Shown: positions 9,301 to 16,853 of the stretch, one piece after another
Layout of the letters: each line of letters opens with the position of its first letter
Position numbering within the stretch: the stretch's first letter is position 1
Assembly (NCBI GenBank): GCA_003248805.1
Contig: QFQY01000055.1
Span: 1 to 30,380 of the forward strand
Reading direction: 5' to 3'
Length of the DNA stretch: 30,380 bases
Source: Chelatococcus sp.
Lineage (GTDB): Bacteria; Pseudomonadota; Alphaproteobacteria; Rhizobiales; Beijerinckiaceae
Position numbers and translations under genes: made by a program
Notes under the pieces: model-generated
What the model was told of the DNA's origin: nothing
What the model saw: the letters and a program-made list of their open reading frames with translations, nothing else
Database searches by the model: none

Positions 9301-11207
9301 GCGACGTCGATATCGCCGTCGTCGGCCCGCTCCAACGCCATGTCGTGGAGCCAGACGCGCCCTTCCCGGCCACCCTCCTGACCGGCGGGCGGATGCGGAA
9401 GGATGCTGTAGGTTCGCTCGTTGACGACCCGGAAGCCCATATTCTCGAGCACGGGCACGCGCGCGGAGAGGGGAATGGATTCGCCGCGCGAGAAGACCTT
9501 GAGATTGGCGCGTGTCGCCGGGTCGCCCTCGCGGCGGTAGAGATTGACCGCCCGCCCGTGCTCGCCCGAGAGCCGCTGCAGGACCTCGATGTCGATCAGC
9601 GCCTCGTTCGCCGAGAAGCGCTCGCGATAAGCCGCGCCGAAGGCCTCGGCATAGCGATCGGCCAAAGCGCGCGCGGCAGGGCCCGCCTTCTCGCTGTCGA
9701 GCGCCTCTTTCAGCGCGTCGCTCCATGTCCGCACGATTCCCGCGATGCCGGCTTCGAGCGTCGCGCGCTCGATCTTCGGCGTTCTGCCCTCGTCGCGGCC
9801 GATGATGTAGTGCGTGCGGGCGAGCGGCCCTTCCGGATAGGCCGGATAAGCTGCGGAGACGCGGCCCTTGTAGACGCCGGCCAGGAACTCGCCGACGCGC
9901 CGGCGCACAAGCGTGTCGTAGCGGTCCTTCGGGATGAAGACGAGGACGGAGACGAAGCGGTCGAACTCGTCGGCGCGCGCCAGCGCGCGAATACGGGGCC
10001 GCTCGGTGAGCTGGAGCACGTCCAGGGCGAACTGCTCCAGCGTGGCCGGATCGATCTGGAAAAGTTCGTCGCGCGGATAGGCGTCGAGCACGTTGAGCAG
10101 GGAACGGCCGGAATAGCTCGCGGGGTCGAAGCCGATGTTGCGAACGACCCGCGCGATCTTCAGCCGCAGATAGGGGATGGCGCGGGCGCTGCCGGTATAG
10201 GCGTTCGAGGTCAGCAGGCCGACGATGCGCAGCTCGCCGTCGAGCCGGCCATCCGCCGTGAACAGCTTGACCCCGACATAGTCGAGATGGACGCGCCGGT
10301 GGACGCGGCTCTTGACGTTGGCCTTGGCGATGATGAGCGCCTGGGGTTTGGCGAGGAAGGCGCGAATCTCCGGCGTGATCGTCACCAGTTCGCGGTTCTT
10401 GCGCAGCACCTTCACGGCCGGGTCGCGCAGGATGCCCAGTCCCGAGCCCTCGACCGGGTCGGCCGCGACGTCACCACCCGGGAAACGATAGGCGCGCAGG
10501 CCGAGCAGCGTGAAATTGTCGGCCGCGATCCATTCCAGGAAGCGCAGCGCCTCGTCGACCTCGTCTTCCGGCAGCGGGGGCGGATTGGCGCGATAGTCCT
10601 GGATCACCGCCGTGATGCGCCCGCGCATCTCGGCCCAATCCGTGACCGCGAGCCCGACATCGGCATAGACGCGTTCCAGCCCGCTGCGCAGCCGCTCGCG
10701 TGCCTCCGCCGAATCGATCCGGTTGAGATGGATATGGAGCAGGCTTTCCCGCCGGGTGCCTTCCGGCGCGCGGCCGGCGGCCTCGCCGGCGAGCGAGAGG
10801 AACTCGCCCTGATCGTCGCGGGCGACAGCGAGGATCGGATGCGCGACGAGGCGCGGCTCGTAGCCCTGCTCGGCGAGTTCGGCCAGCGTCGAGTCGAGCA
10901 GGAAAGGCTTGTTGTCGTTGACGACCTCGAGGATCGTGATCTCGTGCTCGCGCCCTCCGCTGCCGAAGCTGTCGTCGCGGAAGCGCAGATTGATGCCCCC
11001 CGGCGACCGAGTGGCGATCAGGAGCTCATAGGCCGAGACGGCCATGCGCGCGAGCGCGGCCGGGGGCACCGCCTCGAGATCCTCGGCGACGCAACGGCCG
11101 TAGAGCAGCTTCGGGAATCCGGGCGGCATGGTGCTGTGAAGGCTCGAAGCCGTCGCCTCGATCGCGGCGATGGCCGCAGCGGTCGCGTTCGTCACCCGCT
11201 TGCCCAT
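6363..11207 (-). CDS. Large NAD-specific glutamate dehydrogenase
   Basis: Very large NAD-dependent glutamate dehydrogenase (GDH-180 type, 1,614 residues) converting glutamate to 2-oxoglutarate and ammonium. The N-terminal half holds ACT-like regulatory regions, for example HEITILEVVNDNKPFLLDST near residue 90. The catalytic core is central: GLRWSDRPQDFRTEVLGLVK and NAVIVPVGAKGGFVPK around residues 810-845 carry the substrate-binding lysines. The NAD-binding part follows (GDMSGDVFGNGML, IRARVVGEGANLGVTQ). The helical C-terminal region ends in LPRKHA. The ATG at 11207 is preferred because AGAGGTG sits about 5 nt before it (11210-11219 on the opposite strand); an ATG at 11243 would add twelve residues without such a site. 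The enzyme links to nitrogen status, but not to the distant glnK operon by position. Confidence 0.96.
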   Translation of the reverse strand: MGKRVTNATAAAIAAIEATASSLHSTMPPGFPKLLYGRCVAEDLEAVPPAALARMAVSAYELLIATRSPGGINLRFRDDSFGSGGREHEITILEVVNDNKPFLLDSTLAELAEQGYEPRLVAHPILAVARDDQGEFLSLAGEAAGRAPEGTRRESLLHIHLNRIDSAEARERLRSGLERVYADVGLAVTDWAEMRGRITAVIQDYRANPPPLPEDEVDEALRFLEWIAADNFTLLGLRAYRFPGGDVAADPVEGSGLGILRDPAVKVLRKNRELVTITPEIRAFLAKPQALIIAKANVKSRVHRRVHLDYVGVKLFTADGRLDGELRIVGLLTSNAYTGSARAIPYLRLKIARVVRNIGFDPASYSGRSLLNVLDAYPRDELFQIDPATLEQFALDVLQLTERPRIRALARADEFDRFVSVLVFIPKDRYDTLVRRRVGEFLAGVYKGRVSAAYPAYPEGPLARTHYIIGRDEGRTPKIERATLEAGIAGIVRTWSDALKEALDSEKAGPAARALADRYAEAFGAAYRERFSANEALIDIEVLQRLSGEHGRAVNLYRREGDPATRANLKVFSRGESIPLSARVPVLENMGFRVVNERTYSILPHPPAGQEGGREGRVWLHDMALERADDGDIDVAQLDPTIEAALMAQFRGLTESDRFDQLVLVAGLAWREATLLRAFGRYLRQVGAPYAQGYIADALTKHPDIAAGITAYFMARFDPRLSAGEREEKSAGERAGIEAALDAVTSLDEDRILRRLLNLVDSALRTNFFQTGPDGHPRQTISFKFDCARLDSLPLPRPLYEIFVYSPRVEGIHLRFGKVARGGLRWSDRPQDFRTEVLGLVKAQQVKNAVIVPVGAKGGFVPKRLPPPSDRQAWLAEGTESYRIFVRTLLELTDNLDGETVVPPPETIRYDGDDPYLVVAADKGTATFSDTANALSAEKHHWLGDAFASGGSQGYDHKKMGITARGAWEAVKRHFREVDLDIQTTPFTVAGVGDMSGDVFGNGMLLSPAIKLVAAFDHRDIFLDPDPDPAASLAERRRLFDLPRSSWQDYDKSLISPGGGIFSRQAKSIPLSPAVRAMLDLDKAEVSPPELMTAILKARVDLLWFGGIGTYIRASDETDAQVGDRANDAIRIAGADIRARVVGEGANLGVTQRGRIEAARSGVRLNSDAIDNSAGVNTSDVEVNIKIALAGPVKDGRLPEERRNALLAGMTDEVGLLVLRNNYLQTLAISLTEARGVAALPGLRHLMQRLEAEGQLDRSVEFLPSDAVLAEREKRSEGLTRPEIAVLLAYAKLSLHDALLESAIPDDPYLHSELLRYFPKALREAYPDEIASHKLRREIVATQLANAIVNRGGPAIVTNLAAKTHADAPAIAAAYAIARDAFDLVTLNGAIDALDARIPGRTQLGLYAAAQALVTDRMGWLLRKGQARPGAIEETASVYAKGVATLGGELASFLPEAAAQARLARIAVLTADGVPEELATRIASLSALAEATDVVDIAERTGRSIGEVARIHFGIDAVFGFANLTAAAAAVPAVDDYERLARERAIETLDDAHSGLTQTIAAEGGAELDEWLTKAGPELERTRGTVSAITASGLSLPKLMVAAGMLADLPRKHA

Positions 11208-11311
11208 TGCTTCACCTCTGTCTTCTGACGGCAGCGATGGCATAGGCTGCGCAGGCTTTCAACCACGGGCGCCGGCCCGCCGGGGACCGGGCGCCGCTTC
11301 GGGAGGGAACC

Positions 11312-11929
11312 ATGACAAAGGCAGATGACCGTCTGAAGGCAGGCGAACGACCATCGCGCCAGGACGATCCGCCCGCGGTCACGGCGCTCACCCTGCCGCA
11401 GGCCGCGCTTTCGGAGCAGAACAGGGCCTATTTCGAGAAATGCCGGGAGAAACTCGGCTTCGTCCCGAACGTCCTGCTCGCCTATGCCCATGACGACGCC
11501 AAGCTCTCGGCCTTCGCGGCCTTCTACAACGACCTGATGCTGGCGCCGTCGGGATTGTCGAAGCTGGAGCGGGAGATGATCGCGGTCGCGGTCTCGAGCG
11601 TGAACCGCTGCTACTACTGCCTGACCGCCCATGGAGCCGCCGTCAGGCAGTTGTCGGGGGACCCGGTGCTGGGCGAGCTGATGGCGATGAATTTCCGTGC
11701 CGCGGAACTGTCGACGCGGCACCGGTCCATGCTCGATTTCGCCGTGAAGCTGACGGAGGCGCCGCATCTCGTCGCCGAGGAGGATCGCGCCGCGTTGCGC
11801 GCGAGTGGCTTCGGCGAGCGCGACATCTGGGACATCGCGGCGGTCGCGGCTTTCTTCAACATGTCGAACAGGCTGGCTTCCGCCGTCGATATGCGGCCCA
11901 ATGCCGAGTATCACGCCCAGGCGCGCTGA
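11312..11929 (+). CDS. Peroxidase-related protein of the AhpD/carboxymuconolactone decarboxylase-like family
   Basis: Protein of 205 residues with an AhpD-like helical core. The redox motif NRCYYCLTAHG (CxxC near residues 101-104, followed by a histidine) matches the active site of AhpD-type alkylhydroperoxidases and the 'uncharacterised peroxidase-related enzyme' family. LSKLEREMIAVAVSSVNRC before it and a closing FFNMSNRLASAVDM are characteristic. It probably reduces peroxides or acts as a thiol-disulfide partner; the substrate is unknown. A GGGAGG ribosome-binding site precedes the ATG at 11312. It is divergent from the glutamate dehydrogenase gene, and the ~100-bp gap should hold both promoters. 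Confidence 0.88.
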   Translation: MTKADDRLKAGERPSRQDDPPAVTALTLPQAALSEQNRAYFEKCREKLGFVPNVLLAYAHDDAKLSAFAAFYNDLMLAPSGLSKLEREMIAVAVSSVNRCYYCLTAHGAAVRQLSGDPVLGELMAMNFRAAELSTRHRSMLDFAVKLTEAPHLVAEEDRAALRASGFGERDIWDIAAVAAFFNMSNRLASAVDMRPNAEYHAQAR

Positions 11930-11983
11930 GGCGACGACGCGCCGGACAAAGAAAAACGGCCGACGCCGAACGCCAGCCGCTGA

Positions 11984-12078
11984 GTTGGCCTCGACCGAGT
12001 AGCCCGGCTCCGCCGAAACTCCGGGGGGCTGGGGGGCTGACAAACCGAAGTTCGCCGAAGCCGGGCCGTCGAGGCAAC
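11984..12078. repeat. Long imperfect inverted repeat
   Basis: The left arm begins GTTGGCCTCGAC and continues through CCCGGCTCCGCCGAA. The right arm, read as its reverse complement, begins GTTGCCTCGAC and continues through CCCGGCTTCGGCGAA. Arms are about 37-41 bp with a few mismatches and one small insertion (CGAGTAG against GG). A G-rich loop of roughly 17 bp lies between. The transcript could fold into a long hairpin. It may be a palindromic intergenic element, a small RNA or an mRNA end structure. Confidence 0.6.
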
Positions 12079-12158
12079 GGTGTCAGTTGGCATCCGCAAC
12101 TTGGCGGCGGCTGGGCGCGTTCGGGGCGAAAATGCGGCGGGTCTGACGATGGCGTGAG

Positions 12159-12197
12159 CGCCCCGCGATCCCTTGCCAGCGCAAGGTCGCGGGCGCA
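12159..12197. other. Strong stem-loop in the leader of the DUF2794 gene
   Basis: Three stacked perfect helices: GCGC/GCGC, CCGCGA/TCGCGG and CCTTGC/GCAAGG. Only one and two unpaired bases interrupt the left side, and the tetraloop is CAGC. The 16-bp structure ends about 57 bp before the start codon. It lacks a T-run. It may be a 5' leader structure or part of a small RNA. Confidence 0.5.
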
Positions 12198-12254
12198 TCA
12201 TCGGCCCCGTGTCGCAGAAGGCGCGCCGGTCCCGGCCGCCGAACGGGAGGCGCA

Positions 12255-12623
12255 ATGAGCGAAAGCGAAACGCCGCAATCGCCGCCGGCCGGCCGGGTGC
12301 TCGATTTTCCCGCGCCGGCGAAAGCCGCGACCGTCACCTTCGACAGGCGTGAACTCTCGGAACTGCTCAATCTCTACGGGCGCATGGTCGCCGCGGGCGA
12401 GTGGCGCGACTACGCCATCGATTTCCTGAAGGACAAGGCGCAGTTCTCGGTGTTCCGCCGCTCGTCCGAGATGCCGCTCTATCGCATCGTCAAGGATCCG
12501 GCGCTGGCCCGCCGGCAGGGCGCCTATTCGGTCGTGGCCGCGACCGGCCACGTGCTGAAGCGCGGAGCGGAGCTCTCGCGGGTGCTGCGCGTGCTGGACA
12601 AGAAGCTGAGCGTGGTGAGCTGA
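12255..12623 (+). CDS. DUF2794 domain-containing protein
   Basis: Conserved protein of 122 residues, found widely in alphaproteobacteria, with no known function. The body from VTFDRRELSELLNLYGRMV through EWRDYAIDFLKDKAQFSVFRR to the closing KRGAELSRVLRVLDKKL is the DUF2794 signature as I recognise it. No signal peptide or membrane segment is visible, so it is probably cytoplasmic. GGGAGG lies before the ATG. The gene is convergent with the GNAT gene, three bases apart. Confidence 0.85.
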   Translation: MSESETPQSPPAGRVLDFPAPAKAATVTFDRRELSELLNLYGRMVAAGEWRDYAIDFLKDKAQFSVFRRSSEMPLYRIVKDPALARRQGAYSVVAATGHVLKRGAELSRVLRVLDKKLSVVS

Positions 12624-12626
12624 ACT

Positions 12627-13163
12627 TCAGAGCGTCGAGGGCGCGCGGTCGCCCTCGCCGAGCTCCTTCTGCATCAGGAGCTGGTCGAGCCAGCGGCCGT
12701 GCTTCCAGCCGACCTTCTCCGCCACGCCGATGATCCTGAAGCCGGCGCGCTCGTGCAGGCGGCGCGAGCCGACGGAGGCGCCGGTGCCGTCGCCAATCAC
12801 GGCGATCATCTGGCGAAAGCCGCGCGCGGCGCATTCAAGCATCAGGGCATCGAGCAGGGCCCGCCCGACGCCCGCGCCCTGGGCCTGCGGTGCGAGATAG
12901 ATCGAATCCTCGACGGTGGCGCGATAGGCGGCGCGGGGGCGATAGGCACCGGCATAGGCATAGCCGAGCAGGGCGCCGTCGCGCTCGGCGGCGAGGTAGG
13001 GGTAGCCGCCGGAGAGGATCGCTTCCATGCGCCGAAGCATCTCGGCTTCGCCCGGCGGTTCCAGCTCCCAGGATGCGGTGCCGTGGACGACCGCATGGGC
13101 GTAGATTTCGGCGATCGCCGGGATGTCGGCTGGGCTTGCAGGGCGGATCGAGAGCGTGGTCAT
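12627..13163 (-). CDS. GNAT-family N-acetyltransferase, phosphinothricin acetyltransferase-like
   Basis: GCN5-related acetyltransferase of 178 residues. IRPASPADIPAIAEIYAHAV at the N-terminus, GTASWELEPP, GYAYAGAYRPRAAYR and the acetyl-CoA-binding loop APQAQGAGVGRALLDAL (near residues 91-107) match the Pat/Bar-like (MnaT/YncA) subgroup. These enzymes acetylate phosphinothricin, methionine sulfoximine or related amino acids. The true substrate here cannot be read from sequence. It is cytoplasmic, monocistronic and convergent with the DUF2794 gene. Confidence 0.9.
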   Translation of the reverse strand: MTTLSIRPASPADIPAIAEIYAHAVVHGTASWELEPPGEAEMLRRMEAILSGGYPYLAAERDGALLGYAYAGAYRPRAAYRATVEDSIYLAPQAQGAGVGRALLDALMLECAARGFRQMIAVIGDGTGASVGSRRLHERAGFRIIGVAEKVGWKHGRWLDQLLMQKELGEGDRAPSTL

Positions 13164-13194
13164 GGCCGGCGATATGCCAGGACCGGGCCAAAAG

Positions 13195-13220
13195 AAAAGC
13201 CCCGGCCGGGAGGCCGGGGC
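13195..13220 (-). terminator. Rho-independent terminator of the Bax inhibitor-1 gene
   Basis: Inverted repeat GCCCCGGCC / GGCCGGGGC (9-bp stem, 4-nt loop, 13199-13220). On the minus strand TTTTCTTTT follows. It lies about 55 bp beyond the stop codon of the gene at 13275-14051 and before the GNAT gene start. Confidence 0.85.
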
Positions 13221-13274
13221 TGATGGGCTTCCGACGCGCTGCCCGCAGGGTGGGCGAAGCGCTGCCGCCGGTGC

Positions 13275-14051
13275 TCACTCCTGGCGGTTGCCGAAGAGCG
13301 AGAGCAGCATCTGGAACATGTTGACGAAGTTCAGGTAGAGCGACAGGGCGCCGTTCACCGAAAGCTTCGCGGCCGACTCGGGGTCGAGGTCGGAGTAGAG
13401 ATACATTTCCTTCAGGCGCTGGGTATCCCAGGCGGTCAGGCCGGCGAAGACCAGAACGCCGATCACCGAGATGGCGAAGCCGAGCGCGCTCGAGGCCAGG
13501 AAGATGTTGACCAGCGAGGCGATGACCAGGCCGATCAGGCCCATGATCAGGAAGGACCCGATGCCCGACAGCGACTTCTTCGTCGTGTAGCCGAAGAGGC
13601 TGAGCCCGGCGAAGGACGCCGCCGTGATGAAGAAGACGCGCGCGATCGACTCGCTCGTGAAGACGAGGAAGATCGACGCCATCGACACGCCCATCACCGC
13701 CGCGAAGGCGAAGAACATCCCGCGCGCCGAAGAGGCGCTCATGCTCTCCGCCTTGAACGAGAAGAACATGATGAAGGCGAGCGGAGCCAGCATCACCACC
13801 CACTTGAGCGGGCTGGCGAACAGCGCGACGCCGAGAGGCGTCAGGCCGGCGACCTTGCCGCTCGGCGTGTAGCCGGCGATGGCGAACATCGAGATGCCGA
13901 TCGCGAACAGGCCGGTGATGGCCAGGCCGATCGACATGTTGTTGTAGACGCCGAGCATGAACGAGCGCAGGCCCTGATCCATCTCGACGGCGCTGGTCTG
14001 CTGTGCGCGGCCCGCACCCCAGACTGGAGCATTGCGGTCGAAGTTGCTCAT
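13275..14051 (-). CDS. Bax inhibitor-1/YccA family membrane protein
   Basis: Integral membrane protein of 258 residues with about seven hydrophobic segments after a soluble N-terminal tail. The family pattern is clear: MDQGLRSFMLGVYNNMSIGL at the start of the first helix, GYTTKKSLSGIGSFLIMGLIG in the middle and the closing ALSLYLNFVNMFQMLLSLFG. BI-1 homologues are proton-sensitive ion (calcium) leak channels; the bacterial role is poorly known, and YccA binds the FtsH protease. The gene has its own terminator. A plausible promoter with -35 CTTGTA and -10 CATATT lies upstream (14133-14162). Confidence 0.93.
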   Translation of the reverse strand: MSNFDRNAPVWGAGRAQQTSAVEMDQGLRSFMLGVYNNMSIGLAITGLFAIGISMFAIAGYTPSGKVAGLTPLGVALFASPLKWVVMLAPLAFIMFFSFKAESMSASSARGMFFAFAAVMGVSMASIFLVFTSESIARVFFITAASFAGLSLFGYTTKKSLSGIGSFLIMGLIGLVIASLVNIFLASSALGFAISVIGVLVFAGLTAWDTQRLKEMYLYSDLDPESAAKLSVNGALSLYLNFVNMFQMLLSLFGNRQE

Positions 14052-14132
14052 CGAGCGAATTTCCCCTGTTGAATCCGAAGACGGACCAGGCTCGGGCCTC
14101 CCGTCGTCGCGGACAAGCGCCGCGATGCTCGA

Positions 14133-14162
14133 AATATGAGGGGGTTCCGCGCGGCTTACAAG
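14133..14162 (-). promoter_or_regulatory. Possible sigma-70 promoter of the Bax inhibitor-1 gene
   Basis: On the minus strand CTTGTA and CATATT are separated by 18 bp, resembling the alphaproteobacterial housekeeping consensus. They sit about 80-110 bp upstream of the start codon. The match is moderate and rests on sequence alone. Confidence 0.3.
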
Positions 14163-14265
14163 GGGGGCGCATGGTTATTCGCGGCGGCGCCATAGCAACC
14201 AACGCGCCTCACCATGCAAACTTACGAAATTTTAATGTCTAACTCTCGGTCTATAGAGTCAGTCG

Positions 14266-16851
14266 TTATAAATTCCGCAGATGAGAAGCCGGCGCTTTCG
14301 ATAGTATTTTTATCGTTCCTACGAGCCCGAACAGGACAGTGACGGCTATGGCGGCAGTCGCGGCCAGTATCGCGCCGGTCGGATCACTGACGAAATCGAT
14401 CCGCATCACTTGCGTGACGACCCCCCAGCCCGCGGCGGTGCCCGCGACAACGCCGAACAGCGCCGCCACCAGCCCGATGGCGGCGTATTCGAAGGCGTAC
14501 GACGAAAGTATGAAGCGACGGGTGGCGCCGAGGGTCTTCAGAATCATCGCGTCATAGAGCCGCGCATGCTGGCCGGCGGCGAGCGCGCCGCCCAGCACGA
14601 GCAGGCTGGCGGCGATGGCGAGGCCGGAGGCGCCGCGGATGGCGGTGGCCAGCTGCCCGACGATGGTGTTGACCGCCTCCAGCGCGTCGCGCACGCGCAC
14701 AGCGGTCACGGCGGGGAAGTCGCGCGCCAGGTCGCGCATCAGCGCGGCGTCGCCGACGCTTCCGGCCTCGGTCGAGGCCGTGACGGTGGCGAGGTTGGTG
14801 TGCGGTGCGCCGGCGAAGCTGTTCGGCGAGAAGACCATGACGAAATTGATGCCCATCGAGCGCCATTCCACCTGGCGCAGGCTGGCGACGCGGGCCGTGA
14901 TGGTGCGGCCGAGCACGTTGACCGTCAGCCGGTCGCCGATCTTGAGCCCGATGCCGGCGGCGTTCTGCGCGTCGAAGGAGACGAGCGGCTCGCCGCGATA
15001 GTCGGCCGGCCACCATTCGCCGGCGGAGACACGCGAGCCCTCGGGCACGGTCGCCGAATAGGTGATGCCGCGGTCGCCGTCGAGCACCCAGGCCGACTGC
15101 TCGCTGGCCTTGATATCCTCGGCGCGGGTGTCGTTCACGGCGACGATGCGCCCGCGCATCATCGGCACGCGCTCGACCTTCGCGCCGGGACGCTCGCGCG
15201 CCAGGAACTCGTCGAACCGGGCCGAATCCGAATTGGGAATGTCGAGGAAGAAGAAGCTCGGGGCCTTCTCCGGCAGCGCCTGGGTCAGCTGGCGGGTGAG
15301 GCTGACGTCGATGAAGGCGAGCGCGGAGAGCAGCGCGACGCCGAGACCCAGCGAGAGCACGAGCGAGGGCGTCAGCGCCCCGGGGCGATGGCTGTTCGCC
15401 AGCGCCATTCGCAATGCGGGCGAGCGCGGGCGCGGGCTGCGGCGGGCGAGCGCCATGAGGCCGGTCGAAACGCCGCGCAGCAGCAGGAAGACGCCCGCCA
15501 TCACGCCGATATAGATCAGCGCGATGCGCCGGTCGTAGGCGAAGACCAGGGCCACGCCGACGAGCCCGGCCAGCGCGGCGAGGCAGACCAGCAGGTAGAC
15601 GGCGCGCGGGCGGCGCGGATCGGGCTCGATCTGGTCGCGGAAGAGGGCCGAGACCGGCACGTCATGGGCCCGGCCGAGCGGCAGGATGGCGAAGACCAGC
15701 GCCGTCAGCAGGCCGTAGAGCGCCGCGACCGCGAGTTCGCCTGGGGCGAGCGTCGGCTCGAAGGGCACCGGCAGGATCGCCTGGAGCGCGGCCCCGAGCG
15801 CGAAGGGCGCGGCGGCCCCGAGCACGAGGCCGATCGCGGTGCCGAGGGCGGCGACGAGCATCACCTCGGTCAGATGGATCGCCACGACCCGGCCGCCGGT
15901 CGCGCCGAGCGACTTCAGCGTCGCGAAGTCGAGCTTCTTGGTGTCGACGAAGCGGCGCACGGCATTGGCGACGCCGACCCCGCCGACGAGCAGGGCGGTG
16001 AGGCCGACCAGCGTGAGGAACTGGGTGAAGCGCTCGAGATTGCGCTGGAAGCTCGGCGCGGCGTTGGCGCGGGAGCGGATCTCCCAGCCGGCGTCGCGCT
16101 GCTGCGTGCCGGCATCGGCGATCAGCGCTTCGAGCGCGTCGTCGCCGGTTGCGCCCTCCGGAAGGATGACGCGGTAGGTCCAGCGCACGAGACTGCCGGG
16201 CTGGAGCAGGCCGGTCGCGCGCAGGGCGTCCTGCGACATCAGGAGGCGCGGGCCGAAGCCGATGCCGGCGGCGATCTTGTCGGGCTCCGAGACGAGTTCG
16301 GCGCGCAATTGCAGCTTCGCCGCACCGACGCTGACGACATCGCCCGGCTCAAGGCCGAGGCGGCCGAACAGGACGGGATCGGCGACCGCGCCGAAGACGC
16401 CGTCGCGCGTCGCGAGCATGTCCGGCAAGGGGCCCGGCGGCGCGGTCTCGACCTCGCCGATGCCGGGATAGGAGCCGTCGACGGCCTTGATCTCGACGAG
16501 GGCCGCGCCGTTGTCGCCCGCATTGGCCATGCCGCGCAGGGTGGCGATGGTGGAGACGCGCCCGCGCCCGGTCAGGAAGGCGAGTTCCTGCGGGGTCGCC
16601 TCGCGGTGGACCAGGCTGAAGGCGGCGTCGCCGCCGAGGATGCGACGGCCCTCGCGGGCGAGGCCCTCGGTCAGGCCGCGCGAGGCTGAAGCGACGGCCG
16701 CGATGGTCATGACGCCGAGCGCGAGACAGGCGATGAAGACGCCGAAGCCGCGCAAGCCCCCGCGCAGGTCGCGCCAGGCGAGCCTGAAGGCGAGGGCGGA
16801 GGTGGCGAATCGGGATGGCGGCGCGTGAGCCGGACGGACGGGAGCGTGCAT
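14266..16851 (-). CDS. FtsX-like ABC transporter permease (YbbP type)
   Basis: Large permease of 861 residues with the YbbP/FtsX layout. An N-terminal helix (FGVFIACLALGVMTIAAVAS) precedes a periplasmic domain. Helices follow near residue 280 onward (LVGLTALLVGGVGVANAVRRFVDTKK), then a second set after residue 400, a second periplasmic domain, and three closing helices ending in TIKILSKAPASHLRNL. Such proteins act with an ATPase as mechanotransducers or extractors rather than classical importers. The start lies 2 bp after the stop of the ATPase gene. The divergent neighbour is a TesA-like esterase, the same trio as ybbA-ybbP-tesA in E. coli. The last codons are unusually A+T-rich. Confidence 0.92.
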   Translation of the reverse strand: MHAPVRPAHAPPSRFATSALAFRLAWRDLRGGLRGFGVFIACLALGVMTIAAVASASRGLTEGLAREGRRILGGDAAFSLVHREATPQELAFLTGRGRVSTIATLRGMANAGDNGAALVEIKAVDGSYPGIGEVETAPPGPLPDMLATRDGVFGAVADPVLFGRLGLEPGDVVSVGAAKLQLRAELVSEPDKIAAGIGFGPRLLMSQDALRATGLLQPGSLVRWTYRVILPEGATGDDALEALIADAGTQQRDAGWEIRSRANAAPSFQRNLERFTQFLTLVGLTALLVGGVGVANAVRRFVDTKKLDFATLKSLGATGGRVVAIHLTEVMLVAALGTAIGLVLGAAAPFALGAALQAILPVPFEPTLAPGELAVAALYGLLTALVFAILPLGRAHDVPVSALFRDQIEPDPRRPRAVYLLVCLAALAGLVGVALVFAYDRRIALIYIGVMAGVFLLLRGVSTGLMALARRSPRPRSPALRMALANSHRPGALTPSLVLSLGLGVALLSALAFIDVSLTRQLTQALPEKAPSFFFLDIPNSDSARFDEFLARERPGAKVERVPMMRGRIVAVNDTRAEDIKASEQSAWVLDGDRGITYSATVPEGSRVSAGEWWPADYRGEPLVSFDAQNAAGIGLKIGDRLTVNVLGRTITARVASLRQVEWRSMGINFVMVFSPNSFAGAPHTNLATVTASTEAGSVGDAALMRDLARDFPAVTAVRVRDALEAVNTIVGQLATAIRGASGLAIAASLLVLGGALAAGQHARLYDAMILKTLGATRRFILSSYAFEYAAIGLVAALFGVVAGTAAGWGVVTQVMRIDFVSDPTGAILAATAAIAVTVLFGLVGTIKILSKAPASHLRNL

Positions 16852-16853
16852 GG

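Larger units (their letters stand above)
11930..12254. other. 325-bp gene-free interval with structured repeats
   Basis: No convincing coding sequence is visible on either strand. The stretch contains a long imperfect inverted repeat (11984-12078), a short direct repeat GGGGGGCT twice in its loop (12023-12038), and a second stable stem-loop (12159-12197) in the leader of the DUF2794 gene. No T-run follows either structure, so neither is a classic terminator. The two structures are listed separately. Confidence 0.6.

Noticed and set aside
6321..11228. Very long open frame on the plus strand opposite the glutamate dehydrogenase gene
   Set aside because: It mirrors the coding frame of a G+C-rich gene; the translation is Arg/Asp/Gly-rich with no family motifs, while the minus strand encodes a clear NAD-glutamate dehydrogenase.
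12637..12680. Two small hairpins (GAGGGCG/CGCCCTC and AGCTCCT/AGGAGCT) near the DUF2794/GNAT convergence
   Set aside because: They lie inside the GNAT coding region and lack T-runs; a role as a two-way terminator is possible but not supported.
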